Below are positions 52,870 through 61,764 of a stretch of DNA of 64,000 bases, piece by piece. This DNA comes from Methylacidiphilales bacterium (lineage in GTDB: Bacteria; Verrucomicrobiota; Verrucomicrobiia; Methylacidiphilales; UBA1321). Each line of letters opens with the position of its first letter. The first letter of the stretch is position 1. The position numbers and the translations under genes are program-made. A model generated the notes under the pieces. It saw nothing but the letters and a program-made list of their open reading frames with translations. It had not been told where the DNA came from and did not search any database. The DNA lies in contig JAJSLK010000045.1 of the NCBI GenBank assembly GCA_021272165.1, positions 62,001-126,000 on the forward strand, written 5' to 3'.

Positions 52870-53051
52870 AATTTCACCGTTGTGCTTAGCGGTGATGCCG
52901 CCGCGGGTCGAGCCGGGAGTTGGCGGCTAAGATTGAATGGGACGTCTCAGTCTTTGTTGTGGTAAGAAGGCCCGGTACCGTAATAGCCTAATTCAAATCG
53001 CCAATACTGAATGACCGACTCGCTACTTTTGATCTCGGCTGCGTAGCTTGT

Positions 53052-53718
53052 TTGGTGGGTAATATTCTTCCTGTATTTTGTTTCCTCGATGAAAGCGGAA
53101 CTTTTTTAGGGGGGCAACTCGCGATATTTTGCCCTCGGTGCCATTATTCATCCTTGGCCCGACGATTTGACGGAGGCGCTGCATGGATGTTTGGAGGGCC
53201 TGATCGCTGCCTGCAAAAGGCATCGCACTTCCCAAGAATTCCATTTTGCAGATCTTACTGACGGAACCCTGAAGTATTTTAAGCAATGCATGGATTGCCT
53301 GGAAGCTGATAATAATTGGAGATTTGCATCCCTAATTATTGATCTTACTGATTCCAAATTTATTCCTCCCAAAGATCCGCTTCAGGCATGGGCATATTAC
53401 CTGCGATGGACTAAAATTTTCATGCAAAAGAAAATTCGGCCAAACGAAAAGGCTACTTTACTGGCTGATTTTTATAAGGCTCCGAAAGCGAGTGTACATA
53501 AACTCGCAACATTGCCTGCTGTAGTGCCAAGTCTCTGGGACGTACTTCAAGTTGAAAGCCAAGGTGTCCTTTTAGTGCAAATGGCCGATTTGCTACTGGG
53601 AGCTTCACTTTATGACGGGGTACAGCAATGTAAGCTTGAATTGGCCGCGCGAGTCACAGCACTCAAAAATAGTATGCCCAAGAGCAGATTTGACGAATGG
53701 CGTATCAAATGGACCTAA
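53052..53718 (+). pseudogene. DUF3800 gene broken by a frameshift
   Basis: The first frame gives FCFLDESGTFLGG, the DUF3800 start motif with its catalytic-looking Asp. The next frame, open from 53110, continues SRYFALGAIIHPWPDDLTEA, then LHGCLEGLI and on to IKWT*. The junction falls in the homopolymers TTTTTT A GGGGGG (53102-53114), so a one-base change there broke an RNase-H-like DUF3800 gene, or it is a programmed shift. DUF3800 proteins are common in defence islands. The DNA is AT-rich relative to its flanks. Confidence 0.7.
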
Positions 53719-53874
53719 AAGGGTGGCATAGGACTGGTGGGGTATGAGGGAGCCCCAAGCCCACCTACTCACGGGCTTAGTGCCCTGAGAGTACCTACGC
53801 AAATGTATAATAGACCCGCGTGATATGAATGTCTAGTAAAAGTTACTAAATGTTAGTTGAGGCTCCTTACGCTT

Positions 53875-53897
53875 GTCCTTTTAAGGGACTTTTTTTA
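53875..53897 (+). terminator. Short intrinsic terminator
   Basis: GTCCTT-TTA-AGGGAC followed by seven Ts, just before the 53910 gene. It probably ends transcription from the DUF3800 region. Confidence 0.55.
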
Positions 53898-53909
53898 AAT
53901 TGATGGACT

Positions 53910-54188
53910 ATGGCGCTCTCTCGTCAGGACCGGGCTTTTTACGAGGAAAAGCTGAGTTGGAAATCGCTGCTTACCCTTTTCGGCCTCACGATAGGGATCG
54001 GAATTGTCCTGTGGCCGGCGCTTTTCTATGTGCAGGACTGGTCGGCGGGCCAGACCAGTGGCTGGACCTTGCAGCATGCGCTGGGCCTGGCCTTCAATGG
54101 CGCCATGTTCGGGATGGTGGTGAGCGCGCTGATGTACCTGCTCTTCCGCTTTTTCCTTTGGATGGGCTGGCTGCCCGCGCGGCGATAG
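53910..54188 (+). CDS. Small membrane protein of unknown function
   Basis: A 92-residue protein with an N-terminal RQDRAFYEEKLSWKS segment and two membrane helices (LLTLFGLTIGIGIVLWPALF; GLAFNGAMFGMVVSALMYLLFRFF). No family recognised. It lies convergent to the WD40 gene. Confidence 0.6.
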   Translation: MALSRQDRAFYEEKLSWKSLLTLFGLTIGIGIVLWPALFYVQDWSAGQTSGWTLQHALGLAFNGAMFGMVVSALMYLLFRFFLWMGWLPARR

Positions 54189-54201
54189 GCCGGACGAAGG
54201 T

Positions 54202-55245
54202 TTATTCGACGGCGAGAATCTGCACTTCGCCGCCTTCACCCGCGACGGCGAGCGTCTTTCCGTCCGGTGACCAGGCGACGCGCGTGACGCCGCTGGAAAT
54301 TTTCACGCCACCGATCTGGGTCTGGCGCTGGGTCGGCGACCAGACGGCGATGCTTCCGTCCCGCGCGCCAGAAGCGAGCCAGTCGCCCTCAGGCTGATAC
54401 TGGAGGGCGCTGACGAGATCGGGATGCCATTCGAGGAGCGTGGGCGTGCGGCCCTCGGGCCCGCGGCCCGAGCAATCCCAGACCGAGATGACTTCGCCGC
54501 CGCCGGCGGCCAGCCAGCGACTGCCTCGATGCCACGCGAGCTGGCGAACCTTGGCCGCATAGCCGCGCATGTGCATTTCCGCGCTGTTGTCGGTGTTCCA
54601 GATGTGCATGGTGCAGTCCTGCAGGCCGGTCATGAGCCATTTGCCGGAGGGGCTGAAGGCCATGTTCAAAATGGGTTCGCGCGAGGTGAAGGCGCGCTCC
54701 TCCTTGCCGGTAAGAGGATCGCGGAGGCTGACGCCGAGGCTGGTGGCGACGGCGAGGGTGCCTCCGCCGAGGACCCAGCCGATTTCGATAATCGTGCGGG
54801 CGAACTTGATCGGTTCGCCGATGGGCGCGCCGGTTTCGTTCCAGAAAGTGATCCTGTTTCCCGCGCCGAGGGCCAGGCGATAGCCATCATCGCCGATGGG
54901 ACGGCTGCTCCAGGCGAGATGTTCCGCCCACATGGCGCCGGCTTCGTGTTCGGTCAGGGTTTTGCCTTCAGCTACATCCCAGAGTTTCCAGGTCCCATCG
55001 CGGCCCGAGGTGGCGAGGACCTTGCCGTTGGGACGCCAGGCGAGGGCGTCACAGCCGTCGGCATGAGCCTGTTCCAGAAGATGGAGGGCCTTGCCCTGCG
55101 CCGCATCGTAAATCGCGACCTGGCCGGAGACCGACGCGGCGGCGAGCTGTCGGCCGTCCGGCGCCCAGGCGATTTGGGTTATGAAATCGTCGAGCTTGCC
55201 GTGCCAGCCGAAGGTGATGGGGCGGAGTTTAGAGGAGAGGGGCAT
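54202..55245 (-). CDS. WD40 beta-propeller protein
   Basis: A 347-residue protein made of about seven WD40 blades: ITQIAWAPDGRQLAAASVSGQVAIYD, CDALAWRPNGKVLATSGRDGTWKLWD, NMAFSPSGKWLMTGLQDCTMHIWN, SALQYQPEGDWLASGARDGSIAVW and TRVAWSPDGKTLAVAGEGGEVQIL. It has no signal peptide and no fused enzyme. Stand-alone propellers act as binding scaffolds. The adjacent COG0523 gene and the propeller are separated by a toxin module, so no partner can be named. Confidence 0.92.
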   Translation of the reverse strand: MPLSSKLRPITFGWHGKLDDFITQIAWAPDGRQLAAASVSGQVAIYDAAQGKALHLLEQAHADGCDALAWRPNGKVLATSGRDGTWKLWDVAEGKTLTEHEAGAMWAEHLAWSSRPIGDDGYRLALGAGNRITFWNETGAPIGEPIKFARTIIEIGWVLGGGTLAVATSLGVSLRDPLTGKEERAFTSREPILNMAFSPSGKWLMTGLQDCTMHIWNTDNSAEMHMRGYAAKVRQLAWHRGSRWLAAGGGEVISVWDCSGRGPEGRTPTLLEWHPDLVSALQYQPEGDWLASGARDGSIAVWSPTQRQTQIGGVKISSGVTRVAWSPDGKTLAVAGEGGEVQILAVE

Positions 55246-55256
55246 GCTGGTTCAGC

Positions 55257-55553
55257 TTATTTTGACATTCTTTCCCGCCAATAGTCAGGTTTCCGATGGC
55301 AATGCATGACAGCGATGATGTAGACGATATCGCCTTCTATGGCATAGAGAATCGCATAAGGGAAAAGATGTACGAGATAGCGCCGAATATTCTCTTCGAG
55401 AATACGCCAGCGCCGAGGGGTTTCGGAGAGTTGTCTGATGGCTTCCTCGATCTTTTCCGCAAACCTTCGTCCCAAACCCGGCTGCCGTTTTTCATAATGG
55501 AGGGCCGCCGCGCGATACTCTTCGACAGCTTCCGGGTGGAATCTGACTCTCAT
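55257..55553 (-). CDS. ParE/RelE-type toxin
   Basis: A 98-residue toxin: RVRFHPEAVEEYRAAALHYEKR, GLGRRFAEKIEEAIRQLSETPRRW and YLVHLFPYAILYAIEGDIVYIIAVMHCHRKPDYW, the ParE signature with the final H-x-x-R-KPxYW. Its start overlaps the antitoxin stop by four bases (ATGA-type). Confidence 0.92.
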   Translation of the reverse strand: MRVRFHPEAVEEYRAAALHYEKRQPGLGRRFAEKIEEAIRQLSETPRRWRILEENIRRYLVHLFPYAILYAIEGDIVYIIAVMHCHRKPDYWRERMSK

Positions 55554-55783
55554 TCGCCCAAAGCCTGGCGGACTTGGCGGAAGACTTCATCACCGGAAAT
55601 GGTCTCAACCTTTCCGGTGCGAATTTCATCGCGACGCCGGAAAGCTTCCTGAACCCATATCTGACGCAATGAAGCGTCATTAACGGGGTCCAGGCTTTCC
55701 ACGATCCGATCAGCCAATTCCGCACGGGCGTCAGCCGACAATGCGAGGGCTTCCTCGGTCAATTGAGCAACAGTCAATGACAT
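55550..55783 (-). CDS. Addiction-module antitoxin (PF09720 type)
   Basis: A 77-residue protein: SLTVAQLTEEALALSADARA followed by ELADRIVESL is typical of the addiction-module component family that precedes ParE toxins. Translationally coupled to the toxin. Confidence 0.88.
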   Translation of the reverse strand: MSLTVAQLTEEALALSADARAELADRIVESLDPVNDASLRQIWVQEAFRRRDEIRTGKVETISGDEVFRQVRQALGE

Positions 55784-55892
55784 GCAGGCAATTTAAGGCA
55801 ACGGAACGGAATCTCAATCCAAAGTTCGAGCGGCCCAAAGGATGAACATGCTCCAACGAAGACAGAGCCCGGCCATTTATCATCGGGATTAC

Positions 55893-56921
55893 TCAGGCCA
55901 GGCATGCCTTGAAGCCCTCGTTCAGCTCTTTGCGGTCGAGGTTGCGGCCGATGAAGATGAGCGCATTGCGGCGCGGCTCTGTGCCCCAGGGGCGGTCGGG
56001 GCGGCCGTCCATGAGCATGTGGACGCCCTGGAAGACGAAGCGCATGTCGCGGCCCTTGACGGCGAGGACGCCCTTCATGCGGAAGATATCCTGGCCCTTG
56101 GTGCGCAGAAGGGCGCCGAGCCAGTCGGAGAGTTTTTTCTCGTCGAGATCGCCTGGAGCGGTGATGCCGACGGAGGAGACGTCCTCGTCATGCTCATGAT
56201 CGTGCTTGTGCTCGTGTTCATGCCCATGGTCATCATGCTCGTGATCGTGGTCATGATCATGTTCCTCCGCCTCGAGGAAATCGGGTTCGAGTTCGAGGGC
56301 CCGTTTCAAGTCGAAGCCGCCGACGTTGAGTACGCGGGTGAGGTCGACGGCGGAATTGGTGGTGCGGTAAATCTTGGCCACGGTGTTCATCTTGCGGATG
56401 CGGGCCTCGATCTGGTCGAGTTCGGCGGGCGTGACGAGGTCGGTCTTGTTGAGGAGGATCACGTCGGCGAAACCGATCTGCTCGCGCACCTCGCGCATGT
56501 CGTCGAAATGGAGCCCGACGTGCCTGGCGTCAACGACGGTGATGATGCCGTCGAGGACGAAACCTTCCTTGACTTCGGGATCGGTGAAGAAGGTCTGAGC
56601 GACCGGGCCGGGATCGGCCAGACCGGTGGTCTCGATGAGGACGGAGTCGAAGCGGTCGCGGCGCTGGCGGAGCTTGCCGAGGATGCGGATGAGATCGCCG
56701 CGGACCCGGCAACAGATGCAGCCGTTGTTCATTTCGAAAATTTCCTCGTCCGATTGGACGACGAGCTGATGGTCGATGCCGATTTCGCCGAATTCGTTTT
56801 CGATCACGGCAATGCGCTTGCCATGGTTTTCGGTGAGGATGCGATTGAGAAGCGTGGTCTTGCCCGCGCCGAGAAAGCCGGTAATGACGGTGACGGGAAT
56901 GGGGGCGGAAGAGGAACTCAT
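55893..56921 (-). CDS. COG0523 (CobW/ZigA-type) metallochaperone GTPase
   Basis: A 342-residue G3E GTPase. [15 protein letters not shown] (P loop), [11 protein letters not shown] (metal-binding CxCC) and [10 protein letters not shown] (NKxD) are seen. Between the GTPase and the C-terminal domain is a His/Asp-rich segment ([20 protein letters not shown], residues about 215-240) that would bind zinc, nickel or cobalt. Acts as a metal-delivery chaperone. Its start overlaps the GYF protein stop by four bases. Confidence 0.93.
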   Translation of the reverse strand: MSSSSAPIPVTVITGFLGAGKTTLLNRILTENHGKRIAVIENEFGEIGIDHQLVVQSDEEIFEMNNGCICCRVRGDLIRILGKLRQRRDRFDSVLIETTGLADPGPVAQTFFTDPEVKEGFVLDGIITVVDARHVGLHFDDMREVREQIGFADVILLNKTDLVTPAELDQIEARIRKMNTVAKIYRTTNSAVDLTRVLNVGGFDLKRALELEPDFLEAEEHDHDHDHEHDDHGHEHEHKHDHEHDEDVSSVGITAPGDLDEKKLSDWLGALLRTKGQDIFRMKGVLAVKGRDMRFVFQGVHMLMDGRPDRPWGTEPRRNALIFIGRNLDRKELNEGFKACLA

Positions 56922-57508
56922 GCGGCGGGGGTGGCCTTCTTGACGGCGACGGGCTTGGTGCCTTCCTGAAGCTGGAGCTGGAGCTGGCGGTAACGATGGA
57001 CGAGCGACTCGTGTTCCTTGCGGAGTTCCTTGAGGTCTTCCTCCAACTGCCGGATGCGCTGGTCCTTGGCCATTTCAACGGCGATGGAGGCGGTCGATTT
57101 CATGGCCTCCTTGGGTGGGCGGCGCTGGGCCCGCTTTTTCTCGAATTCGAGGGCGGCGAAGAGGGCGGCGACAGGCAGCGACTGGTTGGTCTTGGCATGG
57201 GTGGCCAAGGTTTTGTCGCTGATAAGGCCTTCCTGAATGAATTCGCGGAGGGTGCCGACAGTGGTGGGGCCGTAGGTTTCGTCGCCGGGCAATTTGACGA
57301 CCCAGAGCATTTCGAGGAAATCGACGTCGGTGGCGGGGAGCCAGTTTTCGTCGTTTTTGTCGATGAGGTCCTGCGGGGCGACCTGGGCCGAATTGGCCCA
57401 TTCCTTAAGGACTTCGGCATCGACGGGGCCGTAAATCGAATTATCCGTGGCTTTTTTGATACGCCAGGCTGCCTTCGCTTCGCCATCCGCTGCTGTAATT
57501 TCACTCAT
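56918..57508 (-). CDS. Double GYF_2-like coiled-coil protein
   Basis: A 196-residue cytoplasmic protein. Two GYF_2-like units ([39 protein letters not shown]) are followed by a coiled coil ([26 protein letters not shown]). The gene starts three bases after the LysM gene stop and overlaps COG0523. The role is unknown. Confidence 0.75.
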   Translation of the reverse strand: MSEITAADGEAKAAWRIKKATDNSIYGPVDAEVLKEWANSAQVAPQDLIDKNDENWLPATDVDFLEMLWVVKLPGDETYGPTTVGTLREFIQEGLISDKTLATHAKTNQSLPVAALFAALEFEKKRAQRRPPKEAMKSTASIAVEMAKDQRIRQLEEDLKELRKEHESLVHRYRQLQLQLQEGTKPVAVKKATPAA

Positions 57509-57511
57509 AAA

Positions 57512-58243
57512 TCAGGTTCCCGGTTTTGGGATAAAAAGCTTCTGGCCAACATGGAGCACACTTTTATCGGATAATCCGTTGGCTTTTTGGATGTCAGCAA
57601 CGGTCACGTGGACGCCTTGCTGCCGATAGGCCTCAGAGATCAGGGTAAGCGTCTCGCCGCTGGCGACAATATGATAATAGCCTTTTTGTGGTTTGGGCGT
57701 CGGCTGGCTGGAATTGGAGTCGGCGGAGCTATCGCTGGAATCGGTTGCGGAGGCGGTGGGCGACGTGGAATCGTTCGAAGCGGAACTGGTTTGGGCTGTC
57801 GTGTCGGCATCGGTCTGCGGCGTCTTGGCCTCGGTCATGTCTTTTTCCTTTTTCCTGGAGTGGGGCTTGGCCGCTCCCAAGCCTTTGCCGGCGGCGATCA
57901 TTCCGGCGATGGTATCGAGCAAAGCTTTTTGTTCCTTGGCATGCTCGGCCTGGGCCAGGTCGAAGGCGCTTTTCAGATCGGTCAATTGTTGCTTTAAGTC
58001 GCCCACCTGTTGCTTGAGGGCGGTGTTGTCGGATTGCATCTGGGCGATGTCGGCCTTCATGGCGTCGATCTGGGGTTTGGTCGCCTCGGTGTTGCTTTCG
58101 ATCATGTCGATCTGATCAGCGGCTTTGAGGATTTTTTGGCGGGCCGCTTCGGCGTCCTGTTCGGCGCCGGGGTCCTGCGCGAGCAGCGATGCTGGCGCCG
58201 GTGAAATGACAAGAAAACTAAAAAGAAAGACAAGAATTCTCAC
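57512..58243 (-). CDS. Secreted coiled-coil LysM protein
   Basis: About 243 residues from a GTG at 58243, chosen because RILVFLFSFLVISPAPASLL is a signal peptide; the frame extends further upstream into ligA but is not family-like. A coiled coil (QIDMIESNTEATKPQIDAMKADIAQM) and a Ser/Thr/Asp-rich linker precede a C-terminal LysM domain (YYHIVASGETLTLISEAYRQ ... LHVGQKLFIPKPG) that binds peptidoglycan. Confidence 0.82.
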   Translation of the reverse strand: MRILVFLFSFLVISPAPASLLAQDPGAEQDAEAARQKILKAADQIDMIESNTEATKPQIDAMKADIAQMQSDNTALKQQVGDLKQQLTDLKSAFDLAQAEHAKEQKALLDTIAGMIAAGKGLGAAKPHSRKKEKDMTEAKTPQTDADTTAQTSSASNDSTSPTASATDSSDSSADSNSSQPTPKPQKGYYHIVASGETLTLISEAYRQQGVHVTVADIQKANGLSDKSVLHVGQKLFIPKPGT

Positions 58244-58286
58244 GGCTGGCACTGGTAAAAGGGGCCTGCCTAAGATACGAACCCTC

Positions 58287-60287
<2,001 letters not shown>

Positions 60288-60325
60288 CTAGCTGCGGTCT
60301 GTGACAGCCGCACTTCAAAATTCCG

Positions 60326-60349
60326 TTATCCTAAACCTATCGAAGGATC
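60326..60349. repeat. Degenerate copy of the dispersed GATCC-type repeat
   Basis: TTATCCTAAACCTATCGAAGGATC, matching the inverse form of the other copies with four or five changes. Confidence 0.5.
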
Positions 60350-60350
60350 G

Positions 60351-61040
60351 CTAATTAGGATCATCTGCTTCATTAAGCAGCGCGGACCAGTAAAGCTCGG
60401 GTATAATCAAAGGTTTGTGATGATGAAGTTTAAGAATCATCGCATTAATGATCTTATTTCCATAGCTTCCATGCGACCAATTTGGATTAGGGTGATTGCC
60501 AACAACCAGAACATTGGTTTTGCTTGTGATGTCTTTGGTCGTAGTTCCTCCGCGAGATATGATGGCTGCTTCACATTCTTTGCGAGTGCCAAACTGGAAT
60601 TTGGAGGTAAAACAAAAGGCAGTTCCTTGAATAGTTATTTCCGGCAAAGGGTCGTCGAAGGGTGAGCCATCTTTAAGAACCTCAACTACTAACTCTTCAA
60701 GAACCTTGTAGGTTTTGCCTGGAATATTCGAACTTCGTTTTGGTTTCCAATCATCAGGAATTTTAACTTGCGCAAGAGCAGCTTTGTCGTGAGGAAAAAG
60801 AATGCTGGAAGTGCGATCTTCATCGCCTGTCGTGTAAACATAAGCATTCCACAGATGCTTATTCTCAGGGTTGGAGAAAAGTCGGCCAATAATTCCAGAA
60901 CAAACACCCTTAGTGAGTGATTTGCTGATATCTATTCCAAAAAAACTTAAAACTTTAAGTTGCCCTATTGTTGCTGGATCAAAATGCCAATCTGGAATAA
61001 AAGCTTTTTGTTGTAATGGCTTTAGTTGATAAATTTTCAT
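60351..61040 (-). CDS. Orphan BRCT-domain protein
   Basis: About 229 residues from the ATG at 61040. The N-terminal half is unrecognised (DWHFDPATIGQLKVLSFFGIDISK). The C-terminal 90 residues form a BRCT-like fold: IQGTAFCFTSKFQFGTRKECEAAI, then GGTTTKDITSKTNVLVVG and KPLIIPELYW. Stand-alone BRCT proteins like this occur near DNA-repair and defence genes. It lies between the dispersed repeat and a second hypothetical gene in AT-rich DNA, right beside ligA. Confidence 0.7.
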   Translation of the reverse strand: MKIYQLKPLQQKAFIPDWHFDPATIGQLKVLSFFGIDISKSLTKGVCSGIIGRLFSNPENKHLWNAYVYTTGDEDRTSSILFPHDKAALAQVKIPDDWKPKRSSNIPGKTYKVLEELVVEVLKDGSPFDDPLPEITIQGTAFCFTSKFQFGTRKECEAAIISRGGTTTKDITSKTNVLVVGNHPNPNWSHGSYGNKIINAMILKLHHHKPLIIPELYWSALLNEADDPN

Positions 61041-61059
61041 GCCACAAGTATCTCTTGTT

Positions 61060-61671
61060 TCACAAAAGTGTGTCAAAACTGGATAGACTAAGTTGAGCAG
61101 ATGATCCGCTTATTAGGAGTCGGACAAACTCATCTTGGTTCATATCATGACGAGAGCTACGCAAGAGATTTGTTCTGGTTTCGTTTGGGATGAGCAAGTC
61201 GAAGGTTATTTTGCCGGGCTTGCGCAGTGCTAAGCCATTTGCAGGAGTAACTGGCATGGCTTCTGTAATATGAAAGCAATATCGAATATATTTAAGTGCA
61301 TTCGACCATTTCTCATAAGCTTTTTTAGTATCGTATATTATATCTCCAGCAGAAAATGAAAATGTTGATCCTTGGGTCCATTGCAAGGTCTCTTTTTTTT
61401 TAATCTCTTGGGTTGAATTCCTCGAAGCTTGCCTCGACTTTTCTCTCAGTTTAGGTTCGCCCCCAAAAATGCCCCGGAGCTTGCTCTGGGGTTCTTTACT
61501 AATTCGTGGCGTTTGTTGAATGTCCAAGGCAGCGTTAAAGCAAATTGGAACAAACATGAACCAATCAAAACAGTCTGTTTCTGGCGATCGGATTAAATCA
61601 GTAAGCCGTCGCTGCCGCTTTGCCTCGATCTTTACGAGTTTGTCTAAAATTTGAAGTGAGTTTTGTTTCAT
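61060..61671 (-). CDS. Protein of unknown function with palindromic insertion
   Basis: A 203-residue protein in AT-rich DNA. Residues about 57-88 (KEPQSKLRGIFGGEPKLREK followed by SRQASRNSTQ) are basic, low-complexity and GC-richer than the rest, and are encoded by two hairpins (61422-61437, 61472-61491). This looks like an in-frame palindromic element, comparable to Rickettsia palindromic elements. The remainder has a helical pattern with FDWFMFVPICFNAALD and YEKWSNALKYIRYCFHI. Same strand as the BRCT gene, 19 bases upstream; the two may form a pair. Confidence 0.55.
   Translation of the reverse strand: MKQNSLQILDKLVKIEAKRQRRLTDLIRSPETDCFDWFMFVPICFNAALDIQQTPRISKEPQSKLRGIFGGEPKLREKSRQASRNSTQEIKKKETLQWTQGSTFSFSAGDIIYDTKKAYEKWSNALKYIRYCFHITEAMPVTPANGLALRKPGKITFDLLIPNETRTNLLRSSRHDMNQDEFVRLLISGSSAQLSLSSFDTLL
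61422..61491. repeat. Two-hairpin palindromic insertion inside a coding region
   Basis: TCGAAGC-TT-GCCTCGA (61422-61437) and CCCCGGAGC-TT-GCTCTGGGG (61472-61491; 8 of 9 paired), separated by a 34-base stretch. Only this copy is seen in the window. Confidence 0.6.
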
Positions 61672-61733
61672 GGCTCAAAAACTTATTTAAGAAACAAATA
61701 TTATTGTATTTTCTTCAAAATAAAATAGTTGGA

Positions 61734-61758
61734 GATCCTTCGACAAGCTCGGGATAAC
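61734..61758. repeat. Copy of the dispersed GATCC-type repeat
   Basis: GATCCTTCGACAAGCTCGGG then ATAAC, between the hypothetical gene and the acyl-ACP ligase. Confidence 0.8.
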
Positions 61759-61764
61759 TGAAAA

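Noticed and set aside
56200-56270. CATGATCGTG-like tandem sequence as a DNA repeat element
   Set aside because: It encodes the histidine-rich metal-binding segment of the COG0523 protein.
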